Source: DAOUAJ01 sp034433615 (GTDB lineage: Bacteria > Chloroflexota > Anaerolineae > DUEN01). Taken from it: a stretch of DNA of 15,702 nt. The stretch's first letter is position 1. Every line of letters begins with the position of its first letter. Location: positions 1 through 15,702 of the forward strand of contig DAOUAJ010000019.1 of NCBI GenBank assembly GCA_034433615.1. Direction: 5' to 3'. Below are positions 1 to 6,403 of the stretch, in pieces. A program made the translations under genes and the position numbers. Below the pieces are notes generated by a model. It searched no databases. It worked only from the letters and a program-made list of their open reading frames with translations, and was not told the DNA's origin.

Positions 1-1699
1 CCTGATCTAACAACGCCTGAAAGACCTCGGCCCCCACGCTGGCGATGGCGTCGGCCACAGAGGGGGGTGTGTGAGGCTGCCGATCAAAGGCGGACAACAA
101 GGCTTGCACCGCGCGTTCCTGCTCGGGGGTGAAGACGACGCGGAAGCCAGTTTTGCGGACCAGAGTGTTCTCCTCTTCCACGATCCCCTCTGCGGTGGCG
201 CGGGCCATGATCTCGTTGTACGCCCGGCCGCTCCACGTCGGCCCGCCTCCCTCCAACCGCCCCTTCAGCTCCTGCCGGGGGATGCCTGGCCGCAGGGGGT
301 AGTGGGCGTGGTAGTCATCCAGGATGCGAGCCAGCCGCTGACGCAGGCCACGCCAGCCGCTGGCCGAGACGATCAACTGGTCCCCCTGCTCGATACGCGG
401 GGGGCCACCGCTCAGCGCCTCCACCTCCCTCTGCTGAACCAGCTCACCCAGCGCGGCGGCGGCCGTCTCGGCGGGTAACTGGCTGCGTACGATGACCTCG
501 GCCACCGTAGCGGGCTCTATCCTCTCCAGGGTGTGCAAAAGCTGTTGCGCAGGAGACCCGTGGGCCAGCGTTTCCAGCCGCTGGATCACGTCGGGCCGGA
601 AGCGGCGCCAGCGGCGCGGCATCACGTCCACGATGGTGCCTCCTCCTAATGTGCAACTGGGTGAAGGCAATCGCAGGATGAAGCGGTCACCGGGCAATGC
701 AGCGACAGGGCGCTGCAGATGCAATTGCACCCAGCCCTCACCGCCGGGCGGGATGGTCTCAGCGTCCAGCAGCCGGGTACGGGCCAGCACCTCTGCTGCA
801 CCGGTGAAGAAAGCAACGTTCTGGTTGTGGCGCACCGGAACGGGCACGTCGGGTAGCACGCGCAGGCGCACGTCCATCAACGTGCTGGAGGTAAGGAGGT
901 CTGGCCGGCTGACCACCATGCCACGGGCCAGATCGTCGGTGTGGACGCCGCTCAGATTGATCGCGACCCGGCTACCTGGCAACGCTCGCTCGGTCTTCCG
1001 GCGATAGCTTTGCAGCCCACGGATGCGCGCTTTCAAAGGTTCGCCGCTGCGACCGGGGACGATGGCAACTTCCTGACCCACTTCCAGGGTGCCGTCGCTC
1101 AAGGTGCCCGTGACGACGGTGCCAAAGCCGGCCAGGCTGAACACCCGATCAATCGGCAGGCGCGGCCGGCCCAGATCACGCCGCGGGGGCACCGATGCCA
1201 GCACCTGCGCCAGGGTTGCCTTTAGCGTATCCAGCCCCTGGCCGGTACGTGCCGACACAGGGACGATGGGGGCATGAGCCAGGCAGGTCCCCTGCACCGT
1301 CCGGTTGATGTCGTCTAGCACCAACTCCAGCCACTCGGGATCGTTGACCAGGTCCACCTTGGTCAGGGCGATAAGGCCGCCGGGCACCGCCAGCAGGTCG
1401 AGGATGGCCAGATGTTCGCGCGTCTGAGGCATGACCCCTTCATCGGCGGCGATGACCAGCAAGGCCACATCAATCCCCCCCACGCCGGCCAGCATGTTCT
1501 CGATGAAGTCAATGTGCCCCGGCACATCAATCACGCCCACGGGCTCACCGTCTGCCAGTGTCAGCCAGGCGAACCCCAGATCTATGGTCATCTCTCGTTC
1601 CTTTTCTTCCTTGAGACGGTCGGGATCAATGCCGGTGAGGGCCAAAACGAGGGAAGATTTCCCGTGATCTACATGCCCGGCAGTACCGATCACTTGCAT
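1..1699 (-). CDS. selB: Selenocysteine-specific elongation factor SelB (3' end beyond window)
   Basis: SelB is the cytosolic GTPase that brings selenocysteyl-tRNA to the ribosome at UGA codons marked by a SECIS hairpin. I read the frame through by hand and it is open for 566 codons to the window edge. Seen: G1 GHVDHGKS (residues 8-15), a switch I region with EMTIDLGFA (36-44) as in SelB rather than EF-Tu, G3 DVPGH (58-62), G4 TKVD (113-116), then EF-Tu-like beta-barrel domains (GFGTVVTGTL) and the start of the C-terminal winged-helix repeats that bind SECIS RNA. SelB is usually a little over 600 residues, so roughly the last 50-80 are missing. The ATG at 1699 follows GAGGAG at a 7-base spacing. 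The coiled-coil gene lies upstream, separated by a strong hairpin. selA, selD and selC are not in the window. Confidence 0.95.
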   Translation of the reverse strand, partial: MQVIGTAGHVDHGKSSLVLALTGIDPDRLKEEKEREMTIDLGFAWLTLADGEPVGVIDVPGHIDFIENMLAGVGGIDVALLVIAADEGVMPQTREHLAILDLLAVPGGLIALTKVDLVNDPEWLELVLDDINRTVQGTCLAHAPIVPVSARTGQGLDTLKATLAQVLASVPPRRDLGRPRLPIDRVFSLAGFGTVVTGTLSDGTLEVGQEVAIVPGRSGEPLKARIRGLQSYRRKTERALPGSRVAINLSGVHTDDLARGMVVSRPDLLTSSTLMDVRLRVLPDVPVPVRHNQNVAFFTGAAEVLARTRLLDAETIPPGGEGWVQLHLQRPVAALPGDRFILRLPSPSCTLGGGTIVDVMPRRWRRFRPDVIQRLETLAHGSPAQQLLHTLERIEPATVAEVIVRSQLPAETAAAALGELVQQREVEALSGGPPRIEQGDQLIVSASGWRGLRQRLARILDDYHAHYPLRPGIPRQELKGRLEGGGPTWSGRAYNEIMARATAEGIVEEENTLVRKTGFRVVFTPEQERAVQALLSAFDRQPHTPPSVADAIASVGAEVFQALLDQ

Positions 1700-1725
1700 G
1701 GCATCCGCTCCTCACGCCGGAATGC

Positions 1726-1756
1726 GAAAAGGGCGACCTTTGTACAAGGTCGCCCT
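1726..1756 (-). terminator. Strong hairpin before selB: intrinsic terminator or attenuator
   Basis: A perfect 11-bp inverted repeat (AGGGCGACCTT at 1730-1740, AAGGTCGCCCT at 1746-1756) encloses a 5-base loop. Read on the minus strand the stem is followed directly by TTTT (1729-1726). On the plus strand there is no T run, so it is oriented to act on minus-strand transcripts. It lies 65 bases past the coiled-coil stop and only about 27 bases before the selB start, so it may end the upstream transcript or control selB expression. Confidence 0.6.
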
Positions 1757-1820
1757 CGTGACCGATGCTCTTTCATGCTGCCTGTGGCCCCTTTGCTCCT
1801 GGTTGATCGCGAGCTGTCGC

Positions 1821-3023
1821 TTATGACTCGCGGCCGTCATTTGCCTGATCCCGCTTCTCTAAAGCCATCTCCAGTGCGTCCAGCCACCGCTGCGCCTCAT
1901 GCAGGCGATGAGACCCAAACTCTTCCTGGAGATGCCAGAGATGATGGATCTGGGTGGCATGTTCTTTGAGCTGGGCTTCCAGCGATGGAAAACGCCTGAC
2001 AATGTCCTGATTAAACTGATCCTGCTGTTGCCAGTGTTGTTGCCAGTTGAGTAATTCTCTCTGCCACCGCTTCTCATACTCAGCCTGGAAAGATTCCCAC
2101 TCCCTGCGCTGGCGTTCCTCGGCCAGCCGTTGCAATTCCGCGACCTGACTTTGCTCACGCCGGATCGCCTGTTGGAACTGCTCAATCACCGGCAACACGC
2201 GCTTACTCTCTTCGGCAGCTTCTCTTAATTCCTGGAACTGTTTGCGTTGAGCCTCGATGTCATCGCGGTGTGCTGACATCTCGTCCTGGAAATCGCGCAG
2301 TTGTCGCGCCTGTTCAACCTGAGCGAGCTTAACCTGTTCCATGAAAGTCTCCTGGGCCCGCCTCAACTCCGCAGGAACGGGTTGTATGGCTTCCACTGCT
2401 TTGGTGACTTTCTGGATGCTGGACTCCAAGAGAGGCATGCGGTTGGCAATAGCGTCAACGCGTTTAAAGAGTTCGATGGTCTCCTGCTGCAGTTGAGCGA
2501 TCCGTTTGGCATCCTGGTTGCGCTGCTCCGAGATGTAAGGGATGCCGTGCGTGCGATCTTCGATCTCCTTGCTGAGCGCGGCTACCCGCTGACGCAGATC
2601 CATAACCAGCTCGCTGAGACGTTGGTCTTCTGCCTTACGTGTGCCCAGTTCCTCTTCGATGCGGCCGAAGCGCGGCAGCTCCTTGCGGATCTCGCCGATT
2701 GCGCGGGCGGTTGCCTCGCGGTCGGACAGGCGCGCGCGCTCGGATTCTCGCTCGGATCGTAAGAGGTCCTCCTTGATGCTGTCAATCATTAAAATTACTT
2801 CGTTCTTTAACTGCTCAATGGACTGCTCTAACTGTCCGAAGCCTGTAAGCTGCGCCTGAGTGCTGGCCAGCCGCCCTTCCAGCTCCTGGATGCGACGCGC
2901 CTGCTCTTGCATCGTTGTAGCCTGCGTTTCCAATTGTTGCTGGAGTTTGGCGATTTCCGCCCGGTCCTTGCGATGCTCTTCGTCTAGCCAAGTGACCATT
3001 TGGGTCAGTTGCGCTGTGTCCAA
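1821..3023 (-). CDS. Long coiled-coil protein of unknown function
   Basis: I do not recognise a named family with a known role. The predicted product is about 400 residues, strongly charged and rich in Gln, Glu, Arg and Leu, with heptad-like spacing over most of its length. Examples are residues 15-70 (EEHRKDRAEIAKLQQQLE and onward) and a Trp- and Gln-rich C-terminal part (WESFQAEYEKRWQRELLNWQQ). There is no signal peptide or membrane segment, so it is probably cytoplasmic and may be structural or scaffold-like. The frame opens at a GTG at 3038 that has no ribosome site. A TTG at 3023 sits 5 bases after AGGGAGG and gives MDTAQLTQMVTWLDEE, so I chose it. It has its own likely promoter at about 3103 and lies between a solute-binding protein gene and selB. 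A link to selenoprotein synthesis is not shown. Confidence 0.8.
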   Translation of the reverse strand: MDTAQLTQMVTWLDEEHRKDRAEIAKLQQQLETQATTMQEQARRIQELEGRLASTQAQLTGFGQLEQSIEQLKNEVILMIDSIKEDLLRSERESERARLSDREATARAIGEIRKELPRFGRIEEELGTRKAEDQRLSELVMDLRQRVAALSKEIEDRTHGIPYISEQRNQDAKRIAQLQQETIELFKRVDAIANRMPLLESSIQKVTKAVEAIQPVPAELRRAQETFMEQVKLAQVEQARQLRDFQDEMSAHRDDIEAQRKQFQELREAAEESKRVLPVIEQFQQAIRREQSQVAELQRLAEERQRREWESFQAEYEKRWQRELLNWQQHWQQQDQFNQDIVRRFPSLEAQLKEHATQIHHLWHLQEEFGSHRLHEAQRWLDALEMALEKRDQANDGRES

Positions 3024-3102
3024 CGTACCCTCCCTCACATAACATGAGCATTTAGTTCACAAATCGAACTCGTTGTCATATCTACGGTAAACAAGCGGTT
3101 AC

Positions 3103-3129
3103 ATTATAACATAACATCGTTCCCACGAT
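3103..3129 (-). promoter_or_regulatory. Putative promoter of the coiled-coil gene with a small palindrome
   Basis: On the minus strand there is a perfect TATAAT (3103-3108) preceded by TGT, an extended -10. No good -35 hexamer is present. The -35 area is instead occupied by a perfect hairpin, ATCGT-TCCC-ACGAT (3116-3129), read on the minus strand as ATCGT-GGGA-ACGAT. The expected transcript start is near 3096, giving a leader of about 70 bases to the TTG start. Confidence 0.4.
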
Positions 3130-3133
3130 ACGC

Positions 3134-4813
3134 CTACCGGCGCGTCGGACCTCTGCTCATATCAGCCTCGGGTAAGGTGACGCGCCGGGTCATGATGTAC
3201 CACTGAGCGACCGTGCGCAAACGATCGCTAGGCTTGTTGAGGGGGCCAATCTCGATATTATGTACTTTGTTGCTGACACCGTAGGCATAGACCGGATGGT
3301 AAAGCAGGAGGCCTGGAAGCTCCTCGGCAAAGATGCTCTGGAACTCCTGATAGAACTCTTTCCGTTTCTCCACGTCTGCGACAGAGCGAGCCTGCTCCAT
3401 AAGCTCGTCTGCCCGTTGGTTGGTCCAACCGCTATAGTTCTGCCCCTCACTTGTCGCCTGTGTGGAGTGCCAGAGAGGATATGGATCAGGATCGCCGGTT
3501 AGCTCCCAACTCAAGATGGCTGCATCGAATTGCCGGGGGAAAACGAAATCGCTGATCAGGCCGGTGAAGGTGACCGCTTGCGGCACAGCCTCTATGCCGA
3601 TCTCGCGCCAGGCCTGGCTGATGGCCTGAGCCAATCGCTGACGCACTGGCTCATCATCGCTCAGCAAGATCAGTCGGAGGGGAAGGCCATCCTTCTCGCG
3701 GATGCCGTCTCCGTTGCTGTCCAGGTAACCGGCCTCATCCAGCAGACGACGCGCTTTTTCGAGATCCTGAGCATATCTCTTGACCTCTGGGTTGTAGGCC
3801 CAATTGAAAGGCATGAGGGGGCTGTGAGCGACCACGCCCTGGCCAGCCACCTCTTCGTCCACGAGCTTCTGGCGATCCAGACTATACATCATAGCCTGAC
3901 GCACCACCTTGTCTTGCAGGAAGGGTACGTTAGGGTTCTGTAAATTGAAGAGGACGATCACGTAACCGGAGAGGGGAGCAGAAAAGAGCTGTAAGTCTTT
4001 GCGCGCTTCAGCCCGCGCCAGGTCTTGTGGCAGGATGCGGCTGATACCGTCAATCTCACCGCGATCAAATGCCTCGTACAGGCTGGGATAGTCAGGGTAG
4101 AACCGGAATTCGATCGCAGCCAGATAAGGGGTAGGGCCGTGGTACCAGGGATTGGGCTCCAGCCGCACATGGTTGGCGCTGACTTCTGTCACCTGGAAGG
4201 GCCCGCTGCCGACGGGACGGATATTGAGGTGAGATTGCAAGATCTGAGCAGCCGGAACGCCGTCCCATAGATGGCGAGGCAACAGGCCGATTGTCGTATA
4301 GTCCAGGAAAGGCATAAATGGCTGCGCCAGAGTGAAGCGGACGGTGAGATCGTCCAGCTTCTCAGCCTGGACGGTACGCCATAGCTCCCCCAGGAAGGGG
4401 ACGCCGGGGAAGTCCGGGTCCTGGATCAAGCGAACCGTGAACAGGACGTCATCAGCGGTGATGGGAACGCCATCCTGCCATCGCAGGTTGGGGCGCAGGT
4501 GGAATGTATAAGTTAATCCATCAGGAGAGATCTGCGGCGGGGCATCAGCCAGGTCAGGAACCACGCGGCCGCGTTCATCGAGGCGAGTCAGCCCGTTGAA
4601 CACCAGCGCGCAGATGTCTTGGTCAGCTTCGTTGTAATTGCAGAGCAGAGGATTGATGTACTGGGCACTGCCTGCCACACCCTCGCGAAAGGTTCCCCCC
4701 CGGTCGGGCACGATCACGCTGGTGAAACTATAGGCAGAGAAAGAGAGCAAGACCGACAACAGGGCAATACCCAAGAGGGCAATGGCAATCTGCCAACGGA
4801 CGTAACGTCCCAC
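3134..4813 (-). CDS. ABC transporter substrate-binding protein, family 5 (peptide/nickel type)
   Basis: This 559-residue protein is an extracytoplasmic solute-binding protein of the oligopeptide/dipeptide (SBP_bac_5) class, which delivers peptides or similar solutes to an ABC permease. Seen: an N-terminal hydrophobic segment (about residues 8-30) after a basic MGRYVRW, with no lipobox Cys, so an uncleaved anchor or a standard signal. The family pattern then follows: NPLLCNYNEADQDICALVFNGL, the LTYTFHLRPNLRWQDGVPITADDV segment (about 95-118), and later VRQAMMYSLDRQKLV and ARRLLDEAGY. Length is normal for the family. The GTG at 4813 has only a distant GGAG, so the start is uncertain; no better in-frame start lies upstream. 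No permease or ATPase gene is in the window, so it is an orphan here. secG lies upstream, separated by a terminator-like hairpin. Confidence 0.9.
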   Translation of the reverse strand: MGRYVRWQIAIALLGIALLSVLLSFSAYSFTSVIVPDRGGTFREGVAGSAQYINPLLCNYNEADQDICALVFNGLTRLDERGRVVPDLADAPPQISPDGLTYTFHLRPNLRWQDGVPITADDVLFTVRLIQDPDFPGVPFLGELWRTVQAEKLDDLTVRFTLAQPFMPFLDYTTIGLLPRHLWDGVPAAQILQSHLNIRPVGSGPFQVTEVSANHVRLEPNPWYHGPTPYLAAIEFRFYPDYPSLYEAFDRGEIDGISRILPQDLARAEARKDLQLFSAPLSGYVIVLFNLQNPNVPFLQDKVVRQAMMYSLDRQKLVDEEVAGQGVVAHSPLMPFNWAYNPEVKRYAQDLEKARRLLDEAGYLDSNGDGIREKDGLPLRLILLSDDEPVRQRLAQAISQAWREIGIEAVPQAVTFTGLISDFVFPRQFDAAILSWELTGDPDPYPLWHSTQATSEGQNYSGWTNQRADELMEQARSVADVEKRKEFYQEFQSIFAEELPGLLLYHPVYAYGVSNKVHNIEIGPLNKPSDRLRTVAQWYIMTRRVTLPEADMSRGPTRR

Positions 4814-4848
4814 GGGGATCCATGTGCTCCGGTAAGTTGATCAAATCA

Positions 4849-4883
4849 GGAAAACCAGGCGGTCTAACAACGGACCGCCGGTT
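4849..4883 (-). terminator. Terminator-like hairpin after secG
   Basis: Inverted repeat GGCGGTC (4858-4864) and GACCGCC (4873-4879) with an 8-base loop. The stem extends through AACC/GGTT (4853-4856, 4880-4883) with one bulged base. On the minus strand it ends in GGTTTTCC, a short T run. It begins about 10 bases after the secG stop and precedes the solute-binding protein gene, so it probably ends or reduces transcription from secG. Confidence 0.55.
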
Positions 4884-4893
4884 CCGTCTCTTC

Positions 4894-5118
4894 CTAACCC
4901 TGGATAATAACGGTCAGTAAAGACACAAGGAAGAAAAGAGCACTGAGAACAATCGTAACATTGAAAAGGGTCTTCTCCACGCCTCGTCGGGTTTTGAAGA
5001 CACCGCCACCGCCGCCGCCGAACACTCCGCCCAGTTCACTTCCCCGCGTCTGCAGGATCACTGCAATAATCAAAGCGATCGCTAAAATGATCTGAACGAT
5101 GTATAAATAAGTAATCAT
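4894..5118 (-). CDS. secG: Preprotein translocase subunit SecG
   Basis: SecG is the small third subunit of the SecYEG channel in the cytoplasmic membrane and helps SecA-driven protein export. The 74-residue product has the usual size and plan: a first membrane segment (about residues 3-22), the conserved loop LQTRGSELGGVFGGG (22-36) with an extra Gly-rich stretch, FKTRRGVEKTLFNVT, and a second membrane segment (about 51-72). The ATG at 5118 follows GGGGAG at close spacing. A consensus-like promoter lies upstream and a terminator-like hairpin downstream, so it can be transcribed as a single gene. Confidence 0.95.
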   Translation of the reverse strand: MITYLYIVQIILAIALIIAVILQTRGSELGGVFGGGGGGVFKTRRGVEKTLFNVTIVLSALFFLVSLLTVIIQG

Positions 5119-5141
5119 GTTCTCCCCGTTTTCTTATGCCC

Positions 5142-5174
5142 TGACGGGCACAGGCACCCTTACGGGTACAGGCT
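5142..5174 (-). promoter_or_regulatory. Two tandem tetraloop hairpins in the secG leader
   Basis: The leader RNA between the secG promoter and its ribosome site contains two 12-base mini-hairpins in a row: ACCC-GTAA-GGGT (a GNRA tetraloop) and then GCCC-GTCA-GGGC. They sit in a direct repeat, ACGGG(C/T)ACAGGC at 5144-5155 and 5162-5173. The stems are only 4 bp, so a role in mRNA stability or translation is a guess. Confidence 0.3.
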
Positions 5175-5177
5175 CGA

Positions 5178-5288
5178 TCAGTTCACCAAATTATACCATG
5201 CAGCGATCACGGCATGCAAATAAGCATGGCCACCGCATGCCCGTGGTATCATTCCAAAGCTAGAAGACTCGCTCCGATTCATTGCCAT
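5178..5288 (-). CDS. Possible 36-residue small protein
   Basis: This short open frame begins with ATG at 5288, preceded by GGAAGGAG with a 6-base spacing, which is one of the better ribosome sites in the window. It starts 41 bases after the exporter gene stop. It encodes a 36-residue peptide beginning MAMNRSESSSFGM, ending AVIAAWYNLVN, with one Cys and two His. It matches no family I know. Its 3' half covers the secG promoter and its inverted repeat, so the frame could be accidental. The ribosome site is the main support. Confidence 0.25.
   Translation of the reverse strand: MAMNRSESSSFGMIPRACGGHAYLHAVIAAWYNLVN
5183..5219 (-). promoter_or_regulatory. secG promoter (sigma70-like)
   Basis: On the minus strand TTGCAT (5214-5219) and TATAAT (5190-5195) are separated by 18 bases, with TGG in the extended -10 position. 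The start would be near 5183, about 65 bases before the secG ATG. The -35 box falls inside an imperfect inverted repeat (5205-5250), which could be an operator. Confidence 0.6.
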
Positions 5289-5329
5289 CAATCGCTCCTT
5301 CCGTCCATTCCTCCATACCTCCCCTCATC

Positions 5330-5983
5330 TTATTGCATGAGGAAACGCCACCCCGACCAGCCAAAGTAGCCGGCGAAGACGATCAGGAACACCCCACAGA
5401 TCATCAGCGCGATCCGGTAAACGCGTTCGCTGACCACGCTCCGCCCTGAGGCGGTAGCCAGGCTCAACAGGCTCAGCCAGCCCAAATCGGTCGTCCAGTG
5501 ACCGATAATGTAAAAGAAGGCCAGCCCCAGCAGGCCGTAAGGGGCGACCCGCAGGATCTGGCTGGCACCGAAGGTGGCCCACCACAATGACCAGTAGGGA
5601 TTGCCCACGCTGAGCAGCACACCGGCCGCGACCTGTCCCAGGCGCGTTACTCCGGGCGGCGGATCTGTGCGAGCGCTTTGCAGGGACATGCGCCCACGCC
5701 AGGCACCCGTGACCAGTCCGTAGCCCATCCATAGCAACAACAGCCCACCTGCCACGCCGATCAGCCCGGCCACTGTTGGCTGCTGGAGCCAGCCGCCCAG
5801 CCCATAAGCGATGGCCAGCACCAGAAGCCCTTCGATCAGCCCGTGGCCCAAGGCCAGCTTGGGGCCACTCCAGAAGCCAGCGCGCGCCCCCTCACTGATA
5901 GCCAGGGCAGTCAGCGGCCCTGGGGATAAGGCCCCTGAGAGGCTGATGACCCAAAAAGCAGCGGCAATCGCGATGATCTCCAA
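5330..5983 (-). CDS. LysE/RhtB family amino acid exporter
   Basis: Membrane protein of the LysE superfamily, which exports amino acids or related metabolites across the cytoplasmic membrane. Seen: the signature SGALSPGPLTALAISEGARAGFWSG near the N-terminus, KLALGHGLIEGLLVLAIAYG, several further hydrophobic segments, the mid-protein G-NPYWSLWWA motif typical of the family, and about six predicted membrane segments. The longest frame starts at a GTG at 6013. A TTG at 5983 lies 8 bases after GGGAGG and gives MEIIAIAAAFWVISLSG, the usual start pattern, for 217 residues. It follows the small beta-rich protein and the M20 amidohydrolase on the same strand, suggesting that it exports a product of that enzyme. 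The substrate cannot be read from the sequence. Confidence 0.88.
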   Translation of the reverse strand: MEIIAIAAAFWVISLSGALSPGPLTALAISEGARAGFWSGPKLALGHGLIEGLLVLAIAYGLGGWLQQPTVAGLIGVAGGLLLLWMGYGLVTGAWRGRMSLQSARTDPPPGVTRLGQVAAGVLLSVGNPYWSLWWATFGASQILRVAPYGLLGLAFFYIIGHWTTDLGWLSLLSLATASGRSVVSERVYRIALMICGVFLIVFAGYFGWSGWRFLMQ

Positions 5984-6022
5984 GTCGCTATCCTCCCAAA
6001 TGACACCATCCACGTTGGCTAT

Positions 6023-6403
6023 TCACTCTAAGCGCTCGATGCGCCATCCCGGCTGCCACTGGCGGCTGACAGGCTCGTGGGCTGACCGCAACGCGATCAA
6101 TCGAACCCGCACCCGGTGATCGGACGGATTGACGACCATCCAGGGCGCATCCCGCTCGTCATGGGTGCTGACAGCCTTGTCGTCTAGCACAGTGATGCGG
6201 AAGAAGATGACCAACGGATGTTCCGGCCGGGGAACATACAAGCGGAAGCGAGAACTCCAACCCACTGTGGCATCCAATACATCTCCTTCCCACTCCACGA
6301 TCTGGATGGTGCAGCGGGGGATAGGACGTCCATTCTTGTCAACCAGTTCACCTTCAATTATGATAGTCGGTTGTTCAGACACGGGATGAGGTTGCAATAT
6401 CAC
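6023..6403 (-). CDS. Hypothetical small beta-rich protein coupled to the M20 hydrolase
   Basis: The 126-residue product has no signal peptide or membrane segment. The region IIIEGELVDKNGRPIPRCTIQIVEWEGDV (about 14-42) followed by SSRFRLYVPRPEHPLVIFFRITVLDD resembles the beta-sandwich repeats seen in transthyretin-like, carboxypeptidase-regulatory and intradiol dioxygenase-type folds. This is a pattern impression, not a family assignment. No catalytic residues are evident. The GTG start at 6403 overlaps the TGA stop of the M20 gene in a GTGA, with AAGGTGA just upstream, so translation is likely coupled. It may be an accessory subunit or binding protein for the hydrolase or exporter. Confidence 0.75.
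   Translation of the reverse strand: MILQPHPVSEQPTIIIEGELVDKNGRPIPRCTIQIVEWEGDVLDATVGWSSRFRLYVPRPEHPLVIFFRITVLDDKAVSTHDERDAPWMVVNPSDHRVRVRLIALRSAHEPVSRQWQPGWRIERLE

Noticed and set aside
71..1225. Several plus-strand frames opposite selB
   Set aside because: All lie within the uninterrupted selB frame and show no recognisable domain.
4770..4823. ATG at 4823 with GGAG upstream as start of the solute-binding protein
   Set aside because: It is not in frame with the solute-binding protein and its own frame reaches a TAG within about 30 codons.
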